Shown here one piece after another: positions 11,653 through 23,514 of a stretch of DNA of 60,000 bases. The position numbers and the translations under genes were made by a program. The notes under the pieces are model-generated. The model worked only from the letters and a program-made list of their open reading frames with translations. It did no database searches and had not been told where the DNA came from. The first letter of the stretch is position 1; the number at the start of each line of letters is the position of its first letter. Origin of the DNA: Apostichopus japonicus (lineage: Eukaryota > Echinodermata > Holothuroidea > Aspidochirotida > Stichopodidae); NCBI RefSeq assembly GCF_037975245.1, contig NC_092561.1:8618001-8678000 (forward strand), given 5' to 3'.

Positions 11653-14600
11653 GTAGGACGATACGTTAATACCGTACTTTGTATCGGATGAAAAATGCTA
11701 CATGGAACTAGATGTAGGTGTAATCATGATGGCACAGGATAGCTAGCCCATACAGTATACCCATGTGGGGCCGACATAAATTCAATTTTCAACTCGGCAA
11801 AGTAATTAAGCTTGAAGCTTTTTGTCTCATTAATTTAGTTTGTTAACTGTACAGCAGGGTTTCCCTAACTTTATTCCCCCACGAACCCCCTGTGGATGTC
11901 AGAGTTGTCCAAGAATCCCCAACTTTACGAGACACGATCTGAGTTAATATAATACTATAATACGCCGCATAACAGTGCTTTGTAAAAGATCAAGTTCATA
12001 GTGTAATATTGTAATGAATAAAAACAAGAGATGAACAAATATTTATTTGGGAAACTTCAAGATCAGATCACGAATTGTATCACGCATCACCCATCACACA
12101 CGATGAAAGAGATGCTCCTGTTTTTCGATAGGTATGACTTTTGTACATTACTAAATTATATGGTATATCAGATTTTAGTTCAACAAACAGTATTCTAGTT
12201 TTGACTTTCAGAAACGTCTCACGAATCCCTGGGATGGACTCACGCACCCCCTGGGGCTTCATGCACCCCAGTTAGGGAACCCCTGCAATAGAGGCTTTGT
12301 TGAGCTATGCAATATTTGTCTAGAAAGTACAGCATGACCTTTACTTTGGGTGACTAGCATTACAAACTTATTTATTGGCCAATATAGTTGGTGCTGTATA
12401 TATCTAGACATAATTAAATTAACTATGCAACACATATAAATTAACAAGCACATAGCTGATCAACCAAGCTGGGTTATTACCAAAATTTCATTACTGAAGA
12501 GATATTTTGAGCACGGTGACAGACCAGCAATATTTTGTACTGAATTGGAACATATAACTTACATATATATTGGGAAATTATAAGTAACTATTATAGTCCA
12601 ATTTTTGGCCAAGTCTTGAAGACTGTACTTTTCATATTATAATTTGTTAATTTGTTTTTTTATCCCTTCTTCCCAATTCGTCTTTCACTGAAAAATCAGG
12701 TTTTGTTGCAAATTAAGAACAAGATCGAGCTTCCAGTTGTAAACAATTCTATCACTTTGACATTCTTTCTCCTTCACGAGTATGACTGCATGAGCAATTC
12801 TGCCTTTAAATGAACAACCCAATTTTGTACCCTCAGCAGGCCTCTGTAGGGTTCAAATCAATGACCGTCGATAATTACCATTGTTCAAGATTGTTACTGC
12901 AGTGAAGTACAAAAGAGCTTTGCTATACCATATTGACTTCTCTTTTAAACAATTTCATTTTTAATTTTGTGAGTATGAATGCCTGCAAATTGCCATATCT
13001 GGTCGACATTTCCAGGAGCATGGCTGATGGCGTCTTACCTGAAGGGTTTCTCTTCCGAAGAAATTTCTTGGATGACAGAGGCTATGATGCACAGCGGGGA
13101 TATCTTGCAATGGCCTGCAGAGTTCAAAGGTCATCTGGTCGATAAACATTCCACAGGTGGTGTAGGAGATAAGATTAGCTTGCCTCTCGCTCCAGCTCTT
13201 GCTGCTTGTGGACTGAAGGTACTTTTACAGATTTTCATTTGTAAAAATTTAATATTTAATTGTCATCAGGTAGGTTCTAATTTAATCAAAGTTTTAAGCA
13301 CCGAAAGAAAAATGCGAGGGCAAACCCAAAATCATATTTTCTGTCGGTTCTGTACCCGTCCAAAATTTTCTCGTATACGTTGCAAGGGTTAGTTTAACAG
13401 ACAACTCAATGGGATGGACATGGGAAAGTTCTATTCTTTTCATTTAGACCATATATGCTAACTGAAGGTGACAGTATCTTTTGCAGGAGATCTGTGCACA
13501 TGATGTTGTTGTTGAACCTCCCCTCCCCTCCCCATCTCCCCCCTCCCTCCCATCCCCTCCTCCTCTTCCCTACCAGGTCATTTTGACATCAATGGCAAAT
13601 ACCTACTATACATTTAAAGACAGGTATCTTCAGGGCCTCTTAGTACTACTTTGGTGGTTCTCTGTGTCAAGGATTGATGGTCAAATGACCAAGTTTATAC
13701 AGTCCTGATACAGAAACAAGTAATTTATAAAAATAAAACATCCAATCCCAAAAACTTGTTCAAAGGTAACTGGAATCAATCAATCTTACATACTGTACAT
13801 AAGAAATTTAGAAGCTCCTTTACATCCTAAGTCAAGCAAATGATCAGTGGTGTTTAGAGTCAAGAATATGCTCTTGAGCATAGGCGTAGGAGGCGTTGGG
13901 GCTGGGGGGGGGGGGCTGCAGACCAACCAAAAAAGTTTTTGAAAACTTGGGCAATATGCTGAGAATTTTTCGGGCACCTACTAAAAGAAAAATAATTTGC
14001 AATGTGTTTTTCAATGGTTAAACTGATATTATTATTGTAACGACTTCCCCAATAATTCTAACCAATATGGAAGGGTAATAAATAACATGGCAAATAATTG
14101 TATGTTATTGGCACGCGATGTAATAACCTATGCATGCCTATATGATGTATGCACATTAACATGTTGAAAACGCGTGAAAAATTTTGGTTATATTTTTCAG
14201 ACAAGTTGTTACATACCCCCAAATCAAATTGGGCTCCTACGCCTATGCTCTTGAGGACAGATAGGTCTTAAGTCACCCTTTAAAGTGTTGATATTTATAG
14301 AGCTGATTTAATGGTCAGTGGGATGAAGTACTGTACGTTCCAAAGTTCAGGCGCTGTAAACAGAGAACAATCGATGACGACGACGACCAGATGCAAAGAG
14401 ATTCCATTTCGGTCTGTTAAGAAGATTCAGCGAAAACGAACAAAGGGAACGGGGAAACATCATATCTGGCTGGATTAATTCGCAAAGATAAGATGGAGCA
14501 AGACAATTGAGAACGTCGTTAAGTAATTTGCAGAAGTTTTAAGTCAACACGGTACTGAGACTCGGGCAACCGATGAAGCTGTTGTGCAACAGGGAGTGAT

Positions 14601-17600
14601 GTGGAGGAATTATTTCTGTGCGAGTGACAATCTTGGCTGCTTTATTGTTCTGGGCACCCTGCAGAACTTGTGATTGCACATCAACTCTTCTGATGAATCA
14701 CAAAATACAACATTAATGCTTTTCACATACATGAATTACAGGCAGTGGGGACACTTTTATTCTGGGGGGGACGTGAAATCTAGGGACTGTCCCCAGAAAG
14801 TGGGGGGGGACGTTTGGTCGTCCTTAATTTATGCTTCAGTTCTGAGATACTTTGATAAAAAATGTCTGCCTTCAGCTTTGGTGTAATATATGTGTGTATG
14901 AAATAGCTTGCAAACTCTTTATGAGTGACACAGGCCTAATGGCTATCACACATATATAAAAGCAGTTATATCAATTGCCTTTTGCCATGCATATACTTAT
15001 TAAAAACCTAGTACAACTTATCCACAGTAAATATTGACAGCATCCTCCACCAGCATGTTTGATAACTGAAGGTAATCAACATAGTATTTCTTTCATCTGG
15101 TGTAAAGTTCAGCTTTGCCAACTATCGTTGGGATACCTCAGGAAATTTAAAATGGCCTTCATGGAACTTATTAACTTAATACGATAGCGTGGTCAAAGCT
15201 TTGGAATATAAGTAAATTAATATTTTCAAGTAATTTCAAGAGGGGTGTTTCTTCACAAAAGATTATTTATGATTTTTTATTCTGGAGACAAGAGGGTGAG
15301 GGAGGATTTGTAGGGTTGGATGGGAGGGAGCAATGAGAGAGTAGAAAATGAGGATAAGGGTGCACCATTCATGAGTACATACTTCCCATATTAGAAACAC
15401 ACACAGGGCTATGATATTCACGTAATGTCCTATCATAACACCTAGAATTTAGCTGTTGCTTTTCAAGAAAAGTATCACTTGAAATGCTTATAAAATTAGG
15501 AAGTTTTAATCCTGTATTATATTTACATAAATAAATACTGTAGCTCTACTATCATAATCACTTCAAGATTAATGTCACTCCAAGATTAACGAGTCACTCC
15601 AAGATTAATATGTCGTCCAGTTACAGAGTTGTTGACAATTCATAATCTTGGACGTTAAATATGAATCTAAGAGACTTACTTCGGTCAGCTTGCAGCTTTG
15701 ATTAGCCATTGATGGCTTCTTCGCGAGTTCCTGCTTGCAGGAGGATCTAAAATACGTACATACATACATACTGTACGCTATACACATACCAGAAAACTGT
15801 TGACAATTTTTATGATAACTTGTGAAATCATAGTGCAAAATATGGAGTATTTTATAGACTTACATGAATGATGCAATGATGGAAGACTGAAAGAAGAAAT
15901 GTCAACATGTAAGCAATTTACACATAATTAATGAAATTTAAATATCAATTAAAACTCAATAACAGAGAATGTCAGTTACGAAACTGAGGCTTGTTTTTGG
16001 TAATATTGCTCATTAATGGCATGTTAAACTTACCCGAAATCAAATCGTATATTTGACCAAAATGAACTTCCCTTTTGAGTTCTAGATACTGTATATTTGT
16101 GCTTTCCCTAAAAGTGCAACATGGCAACAATCCATTTATGCTGTTTTTCTTTCAGCCGTTAAACCATGGAGGTAAAACAGTTTTTACCTCCATGGTTAAA
16201 ATGATGTTGAGCACTACGTAGAAAGGTCTTGTAATTCCAAACATAAGCTGTTTTCATTGTCACTACAACACTACTTTATAATGGTTATCTAGACATTCTA
16301 TTTCAACAATGTTACTTATCCTCAGAATTAGAAGAAAACTATAAGAAAAGTAACCAGATTGCAAAAATGCATTGTGGTTTCGATGACGTGAGCAGTTTTC
16401 TTCATGAATCTGATGTAATGTTTAGTGAGGGTGCACATGTTTACAAGGGTTTCAAAACCAAAAAATCATGTGTATCATAATTATGTGGCTTAATTAAGTG
16501 GCTTTCTGGTCTTACAGGTACCAATGATATCAGGACGAGGTTTAGCACATACCGGGGGAACTCTGGATAAATTAGAATCCATTCCGAACTTTCAAGTCAC
16601 CAACTTCAAACAGTCGGACATGAACCAGATGCTTAGAGATGTCGGATGCTTCATCATTGGCCAATCCGGTAACCTGGTTCCAGCGGACAAGAAATTGTAC
16701 GCTGTGAGGGATATCACGGCCACGGTAAACTCCATACCATTGATCACATGTGAGTAAATTATGGAAAATGTGTGTAGATGTTGTTGGCAAATACAGTACC
16801 TTCCCCCCTCCTCCACATGATCCCTCCTCTTCCTCTCCTTTTTCTTACCCCTTCCTCTGCCCCCCTCCTTAGTTGAGTTCCCCTCCCTTTCTTCAGTTTA
16901 GTTCCCCTCCCTTTCCTCAGTTTAGTATCCCTCCCCTACTCAGCGAAGTTACCATTCCCCTCAGTTAATTGATCCTTTCCCAGCTACACAGTTAAGTTTA
17001 TACTTCCATTGACAGTTAGTTACCCCCCCCCCCCCCTCTTCAGTTTAATATTCCCTTACCAGGTGAGGTTCCCTTCCCCTTCTCAGTTTAGTAAATTCAA
17101 CGTCCCCTTCCTCAGTTTATTTCCTCCTTATCTTCCTCAGTTTAGTCTCCCCTTCCCAGCTTAGGTTCCCTTCCCCTCCTCAGTTTAGTTTCTCCTTACC
17201 CCCCCTCCCCGCTTCAGTTTAGTTTCGTCTTATCCTCCTCAGTTTAGTACCCCCGTCCCTTCCCAGGTGAGTTTCCCTTCCCCTTCTTCAGTATAGTTTC
17301 ACCCTTATCCTTCTCAGTTAAGTGTACCCTTCCCCCCTCCCCCCCTCACTTTAGTTTAACCTGTTCTGTTCGCCACATTCCTTGAGTCAGTTTTCATTCC
17401 ATCTCTGTAATCACTAGTTGCCATGTCATAAGTTTGTTTCTCACACTCGCAGCATCCATCATGTCTAAGAAGGCTGCCGAGAGTTTGGATGCCTTGGTCC
17501 TCGATGTCAAATGTGGGAAGGCGGCCTTTATGCAGGATTTTAATTCAAGTAAACAACTAGCAGAGAAAATGGTAAACTTAGTTCCTACTTAATCAGTATA

Positions 17601-20600
17601 TATTCCATGATTAATTAGCTATTGTAAAAAAAAACATTATGGAAATGTTTTTTCCAATATACACATTATTTCAATCTCACCAAACATTTCACATTTTTAT
17701 TTGTTGAGCTGTATATGAACAATAATGATATACTTAAAACTTCTGTGTTTTGTTTTAAATCCTCGTGAGTTTTATTCTTAGAGCAATATCAGGTTTCACT
17801 TTTGCACAAAGAAATATCATATCAATTTTGGTTTCTGTTATCATGCAAGCTGTAAACCAAATTGATGACCCAGCTGGTTGCATTTCAGTATGTAATTCAT
17901 ATAAAAATCTATCAATTTACACTATTTCCTGTCCTAAAGATCCAGCATTTTGTATCATCTGGAACGTTACAACTATTACCAAACGTTCTGAGTATTGCAT
18001 GAAAATTTTCAAAATATTGCAGCTGATCAAAGTGATTAAGACACATCCGTTCTGTTGTTTTATCTTTCTCTCAAAGGTCACCACTTTTGAATTAGCAATC
18101 AGATATTAACAAGTTCACAATGAGCTTTGACAAGTTGGTATTAATGAATTGTACATTTGGAGTCCTAAAAAACAATCACTGTCTTTAACCTCCCCCACCT
18201 CCCAAAACAATTCCCTGCAAACTTAGGGCTACTTGTCTGCTTGAGTGAAGGGAAGCTTGAGGTTCATCAGTATCTCACTCACCCCCCACCCCCCATACCC
18301 TCAAACACCTCCCCCCTTCTTGAAAGAAAACAAAAAACACCAGAAGTTTACAAACATATACATGTTATTTGCAGTTTAGGTCTGAACCTACAAATTATTT
18401 TCTGGCATTGAGGTATGCCATATCAGGACCCCCACCAAGGTGGGGGGGAGGTGGTGCTGGTATATGGTGGGGGCAGATACTGGTATTGGCAATGACAGAA
18501 AAGAATATTATTCAAACTGAAAGTAGCTCTATTTGGCTCAGACCTGTGTCAACCATTTCCAAACATGTTTAATTACTATTTTACATCTAGATAAGAACCT
18601 AAGGGGTGGGGAGGGGGGTGGAGGATGTCAGATGGATGATAGGCCATTGTGGATAGAGGTTTCAAAAAGGTTGTAAACCATTGCTCTACTGTATTTAATG
18701 TTACAGAAACTACACTTTAAAGGCAATTTAAAAGCAAATATATAGGAAACTTTGTTATCATTATCCATGTGCGACCTCTGACCCTGACGTGTTCCGATAA
18801 TCCAGAAATAACTTTACTCGGTATTTCTGGTACCAGTCTCCAATCTACTTTAGAACTTTGTACCTAGTAACCTGCTGTACTAAACTGATAGATTCAGAAG
18901 GAGGTGAAAGTGGAAAAAGTCTTGGATGTGGGGTCGGGGGGGGGGGGGGGGCGGCAGTGCCGAAATATTTGGTTGGTAAGGACTGGAGCGGATATTAATT
19001 TTGTCGCTCATAAACTTCCCTACCCAGTAGATTTTGGATTTTACTGAGCATTCAAAGATCAATTCTTTGTTCAGGTTTTTTTATAATTATTATCATTACT
19101 AATATTATGATTGCTTCCTTCGATTTATATAAGGTCAATGCAGGGTCTTCCTTGGGTATGAAAATGGTGGCCTTGATCACCCAAATGGATAATCCGATTG
19201 GTCGTGCTATTGGCAACGCCATTGAAGTGGCTGAATCACTACAGTGCCTTCAAGGAAACGGTGATCCCGACCTGCTTGAGCTTGTCTATGCTCTAGGTAA
19301 TCAATCTTTATTTTCCTTCTTTATTTTTTTTTAATTTTACTACAGTAAACCTATATATACACGTGTAGTAACTTCCAGGTGGTAGATCCGGAAAGAGGAA
19401 TTAGTGGGCGTTGCCCAGGGAGCGAGAGCGCAGTGCTAAAACGTTTCCAAATGTGTAGTTAGGTAGATAGGAAAGTGCAATTATGGAGTGGGAGACAGGT
19501 AAGAGAGGAGCGAAGTAAATCTATATACAAGTTGAGGGAAAAGTAAGTGCGAATTCATTTGATGTCCAGAATCAATTGATCGATTTATCAATCAGTCAAG
19601 TAATGACTATTTTGTACCAAATTTTTTAAATTTTTATTATTTCATTCTTTTAGGGAGTCATTTGATGGCTGCCTCGGGACACGTTAAGTCAATAGAGGAG
19701 GGTGAAAGTAAACTGAAATCAGTACTAGATGATGGAAGTGCTCTGGAAAAATTCAAAGACATGGTAATAGCTCAAGGGGTGAAACCTTCCCTCGCACAAA
19801 GATTGGTCGACGTTGATTTGACCGATATAGATAACATCTGGTCAGTTTTGGACAAGTCGGAAAATGTTACAGATATCAAGACAACAGCTGGAGGTTAGTA
19901 TTATAGTATTTTAGGTTAGACCATGCCCGTAGCTAGGCTGGGGCACCAGGGACCATGTCTCCCTGCCCCCACCCCCATGCAGACTACTATATCACAACCC
20001 GTGTATAACAAACCTGCTAATATAGATTTGCTTTACAATGTTGGTACAGGGTACAGTACTGTGCTGATCATGCTGTCCATTACAAAGCATGTAAAATCTG
20101 CTATATTATGGCATGTGACTCATATAGCCAATTAACAAGCTTGGCAAATGGTTTCCACACACTTTTTATTTGCTTCACCACATGTATAATGGTGTAGCTT
20201 TAACGGTGTATCGGCTATAACGGCTGTTCATAAGTAACAGGACACATAGATGTAAAATTGTTCCCATCCTTAGTTTGTTGGTGCTTCCCCACAAATCAGA
20301 ATTCCTGGCTATGGGCATGGTTCAGAATTGTATAAACCATTTCAGCATTAATCAGAACGTCTTTGGGTAAGAAAAATAAAAAGCAAAGAAGCCACTAGAA
20401 TCAACAAGCAAATTTGTCAAAGCTAAAGGTCAATGGTTTACAAGCTTTCATGAATGTTATCTGTTGTATGAGATATGTTAACCTATAGTATTAGAAAAGT
20501 TTGGGTGTGATTTCATTTTTCCCATGGTAATTGAAGACAACTAACCCTCCCCCCCCCCCCCCCCCCCCTTTGTGGCTTTGGAATATAACATATATGTGAA

Positions 20601-23514
20601 TTTGCCATATTAACTGAGTGATCAAGTAGCATAAAAAATCAGGAGCACATCCATAGATACTAAAATGGAGAAGTTGTGGCCCTGGAGTCTTTGAAGCCGA
20701 CTTCAGTGTTGAGGGGGAGGGGGGGTTGGAAGCATCTTCCCCCAGAAGTAATTAAAACCTTGATCATAACTACCTTTTTAACTTTTGTATGAGCTCAGTC
20801 ACACCCCCTGAGTACATGCCTTATCTAATAGAGCCCTACTTGATACACATCATACTATGTGGTTAAGTCATGACCAGAGACAATTGATCAGAGATACAAA
20901 GATGGCAAACATGAGCTATTGGTGTATACCTGCAGTTGTAATGGTAACAACTTTGATTAGTTAGGATTGTTTAAATAGTCTTATGTAACTATCGTCATTG
21001 TCTTGAGGTTCACACTGAAGATAACTTAGGCATGCTGGACTTAATTTCTGTGAAGTGTGATTAGGGAGTTTAGCTGCACCAACCTAATGCAATTGAAATT
21101 TCTATCCCCTTATGGGCCACAGGGCCCAAAGAGGATAGTTCAAGATGAGTTGCAAAATGGTTTTATATTTTGCAACTTTTTTGAAGCAATTAATGTTCAT
21201 GATTTTTCGCCAAATACTTTCCACAAATATTGGCAATTTTTCCCCCTAAATTTTTTGGCAATCCTACAAAATAGTTTTGGCAGTAGTTTTAGTACTAACA
21301 ATGGTAGTACCCCTCACCCCCCCCCCACCCAGTTTGAATACCAGGGCTTTATACGATAGTCCGGGGGGAAAGATTATTTCTGACCGATGAAAAGAATATA
21401 TTCTAAGCCTTCCTTGCATGCATATCCTACATCAAGGTATTAATAAGTTCTGAAATTGTCACATTTTGTACAGTGTGTGAACTTGTAGCAAACAAGTGTG
21501 TCTTAGTTGCACACCTGACCTCAAAATGGTTTGTTCCAATCTAGTGTTTTCACTTAATTGTTCATGAATTGGATAGAGTTCCAACTTTACCCCAAGTACT
21601 AGGCTGGAAGTGAATGACTGTTTCATTTTCATATTGAGATACATATCAATTTTGGGAATAGAAAATTGCATGTAAATATTGAAAGAAAACAAAAACAAAC
21701 TTTACTAGTGTGCTTAATTTTTACCTGGACTGTCTTACCTTGGAACTTTTCACTTGCAACTTAATACAGAAACCTTGGTCAGAGGTCAAAGGTGGTCAAC
21801 TTTTAATCTGATACAAAAACCCATTTTTGTGTGCAAAATGCATCGTATCTTCACCCTTCCCTAGACTCATTAAGTCCTTGAATTTCTCTTATTTTTACAT
21901 TTCAGGTTATGTGAGCGAAATCGACGCTATCAGTCTCGCGGTGGTTGCAAAAGAACTCGGGGCTGGAAGAGAAGAGGAGGGCGCCCCCATTGATCATACA
22001 GTTGGGCTTAGACTCTATGTTAGCCGTGGATCACATATAAAAGAAGGCAAGTAGAAACTAGAATTTCTGCATTAGAAATGAGCCAAGGTCTGAATGTAAA
22101 GATTTTAGATGGTATTGGCACAGCATGCATTTGTAAAGCTCTTGGTAAAATACACCTAATTGGCTCAATTCCTGGAATTTACTTCAAATTGAAAGCTTCA
22201 TAACAAAACTTGCATAGTTGGTGAATACATACATAATTATACTGGCATCATTTTTTTTTTTCAGTGTAATCAGGACATCACTAAGTTGATATGTCCTTAA
22301 AGGTGTTATGTTATCCATATATTAATAAATGAAATAATCCTTGCCAAGACATGGGTGGGGGAGGGAAGGGGGCTGACATCCCTCATTCCAACCCCACAGA
22401 ATGAATAATAAATAGCATAAACCTATGTGAAGACCTAATCGAAGGCCTACTTCATAGACTAAATATGCCACAGAATGCACCATTTAGAAAAAAGATTTCC
22501 TCTGCTTTAACGACCTCATGCAGAGCCACATCCTGCTTTCAGTACATGTTTATACAGATTTCCCCACATGTGCTTAGTTTTTGTTTTCCTGTGTTTGAGA
22601 TGTGAAAATATGGGTTATCACAGGGGGTATCTTGTGAGGGTACTGGCCAATCTTTGCCTCCCCGTAGGAGCAGTAGTGCACTGACATTTTTTGGGGTCTT
22701 TTGGTTTGAGGCTCAGTAAAATCATGACAGACTTGCTGGCCAACTTATTGTATGTACCAAACACCTGTATGGAAGTTTATGTTCAGTTTAGTTCAGTTAA
22801 TATATTTCGCATATACATAGACATACAAGAACAGTGCAGTAATGGTATACAGGATCCTAGAAAAAACATTAAAATGTTTATCAAAGCTAGTAACCCTAAA
22901 GAAAAAGAAAGAAAATAACAGAACAAAGTAAGAAAGAAAAACAAAATGTACAAAACAAAATTGACAATAATATCAATCACGGTACTTGGAAGTTAGATAA
23001 CTCTTTAGTTGATTATTGATACCTACATGAAGCACATGATTTTGAATGTCTAACATATATATATAATATATAATTATACCAGTTGGGAGATTATTCCATA
23101 TTTTATAACAGTAATTGTTTAGCAGAAACTTTCCATGTTTAGAGTGGTGTCTGGTGACAGAGAATACAGTAGTACATTATGTACATGTGAGAAAACAATT
23201 ATTAATTGAAATATTATCACTTTTTAAATATAAATGTTATGGTATTTACAAAAGTTAATGTGTGTCCTTGAACATAAGAGTTCCTTTCGTTTGCACATGT
23301 ATCCTTCACAAACAAGAATGACCACGGATTGGGATAAAATTGGGTATGTCGAATATTTCTAAATATTTCTTTTTCAACAGGTGAACTGTGGGTCAGAGTA
23401 TATCATCAGTCGAAACTCACACAAGATCATATACATCAAATAAAGGGCGCCCTCACCTTGTCCAGTGATCCAGTCGACAAGAAGTCCAGGATAATACAGG
23501 TTGTCAGTGCTTAG
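11460..23514 (+). CDS. TYMP: Thymidine phosphorylase, complete gene in eight coding exons
   Basis: Cytosolic pyrimidine salvage and catabolic enzyme that phosphorolyses thymidine (and deoxyuridine) to base plus 2-deoxyribose-1-phosphate. Coding exons: 11,460-11,652; 13,016-13,218; 16,518-16,749; 17,453-17,571; 19,134-19,296; 19,654-19,893; 21,906-22,046; 23,381-23,514. All phases join in frame, giving 474 residues against about 482 for the human enzyme. The family signature [16 protein letters not shown] is at residues 137-152. [10 protein letters not shown] holds the phosphate/substrate-site His109. [11 protein letters not shown] supplies Arg196, followed by Ser211 and Lys215 at the spacing known in E. 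coli DeoA (Arg171, Ser186, Lys190). The Gly-rich loop reads VKCGKAAF rather than the bacterial VKVGSGAF. The N-terminal all-alpha domain, central alpha/beta domain and C-terminal domain are all present. The start is the first ATG in frame after a splice acceptor at 11,450. The final intron is GC-AG. Confidence 0.95.
11855..12285. mobile_element. Non-autonomous hAT-like element in TYMP intron 1
   Basis: Ends CAGGGTTTCCCTAACT and AGTTAGGGAACCCCTG are inverted repeats of the CAGGGGTTCCC type that is frequent in hAT elements. The flanking 8-mers (CTGTACAG, CAATAGAG) agree only in part, so any target duplication is decayed. About 431 bp, no coding capacity. Confidence 0.6.
13016..13218 (+). CDS. 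TYMP: TYMP coding exon 2
   Basis: Acceptor TTTCCAG and donor AAG|GTACTT. Encodes residues 65-132, including the conserved [11 protein letters not shown] loop (His109) and [11 protein letters not shown]. It ends in phase 0. Confidence 0.93.
13879..14247. mobile_element. Non-autonomous hAT-like element with perfect 8-bp TSD, TYMP intron 2
   Basis: Inverted ends CATAGGCGTAGGAG and CTCCTACGCCTATG are flanked on both sides by CTCTTGAG (13,871-13,878 and 14,248-14,255). The 8-bp duplication and the end sequence fit the hAT superfamily. 369 bp, no ORF for a transposase. Confidence 0.88.
15607..15775 (-). repeat. Duplicate of an exon-like segment, copy A (TYMP intron 2, antisense)
   Basis: About 165 bp similar to 30,724-30,880. 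On the minus strand it has an acceptor-like TTTTAG, an open stretch containing [20 protein letters not shown], then LTE followed by the donor-like GTAAGTCTC. Copy B has lost that donor. Both copies sit next to CATA-rich simple sequence. Origin unknown; it could be an exonised dispersed repeat. Confidence 0.7.
16158..16200. repeat. Perfect 16-bp hairpin with flanking direct repeats
   Basis: Arms AACCATGGAGGTAAAA (16,162-16,177) and TTTTACCTCCATGGTT (16,182-16,197) enclose a 4-nt loop, CAGT. GTTAAA is repeated directly at both ends (16,158-16,163 and 16,195-16,200). It shares the CCATGGAG/CTCCATGG ends with the hairpin at 2,538. Confidence 0.85.
16518..16749 (+). CDS. TYMP: TYMP coding exon 3
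   Basis: Acceptor TTACAG|GTACCA; donor T|GTGAGT in phase 1. Encodes residues 133-209, holding the signature [16 protein letters not shown] and the catalytic-Arg segment [11 protein letters not shown]. Confidence 0.95.
16800..17370. repeat. Pyrimidine-rich CTCAGTTTAGT minisatellite in TYMP intron 3
   Basis: Irregular 20-40-bp units of the form CCCCTTCCTCAGTTTAGT repeat more than ten times and fill most of the 703-bp intron. Each unit resembles a polypyrimidine tract plus CAG, that is, a 3-prime splice site. The real acceptor (CACTCGCAG) follows at 17,452. Confidence 0.85.
17453..17571 (+). CDS. TYMP: TYMP coding exon 4
   Basis: Begins by completing a Ser codon and encodes residues 210-249. 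[20 protein letters not shown] contains Ser211 and Lys215 of the active site. The donor ATG|GTAAAC is in phase 0. Confidence 0.93.
19134..19296 (+). CDS. TYMP: TYMP coding exon 5
   Basis: The acceptor is the weak TTATATAAG|GTC, with few pyrimidines. Encodes residues 250-303 with the conserved [20 protein letters not shown]. The donor CTAG|GTAATC is in phase 1. Confidence 0.92.
19654..19893 (+). CDS. TYMP: TYMP coding exon 6
   Basis: Acceptor TTCTTTTAG; phases 1 in and 1 out. Encodes residues 304-383 of the alpha/beta and C-terminal domains (GSHLMAASG and the [11 protein letters not shown] helix). Confidence 0.92.
19922..20319. mobile_element. Probable hAT-like non-autonomous element, TYMP intron 6
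   Basis: Termini CATGCCCGTAGCTAGG and CCTGGCTATGGGCATG form imperfect inverted repeats. The flanks (GGTTAGAC, GTTCAGAA) are similar but not identical, so the duplication is degraded. About 398 bp with no transposase. Confidence 0.5.
21906..22046 (+). CDS. TYMP: TYMP coding exon 7, followed by a GC donor
   Basis: Acceptor ATTTCAG; encodes residues 384-430 ([19 protein letters not shown]). After codon GAA the exon ends AAG|GCAAGT, the classical GC-AG donor consensus. Reading on without splicing meets a stop within three codons. Joining to 23,381 restores the conserved GELWVRVY. Confidence 0.92.
23050..23145 (-). mobile_element. LINE C-terminal remnant in TYMP intron 7
   Basis: The minus strand reads [20 protein letters not shown] before a stop. 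KIWNNLP is the common Trp-Asn-x-Leu-Pro motif near the end of CR1/jockey ORF2 proteins. It is a short decayed fragment; the assignment rests on this motif alone. Confidence 0.4.
23381..23514 (+). CDS. TYMP: TYMP coding exon 8 (terminal)
   Basis: The acceptor TTTTTCAACAG completes a Gly codon. Encodes residues 431-474, containing [14 protein letters not shown] and ending IIQVVSA, with stop TAG at 23,512-23,514. The 3-prime UTR is not delimited; AATAAA at 24,956-24,961 is one possible poly(A) signal. Confidence 0.92.
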
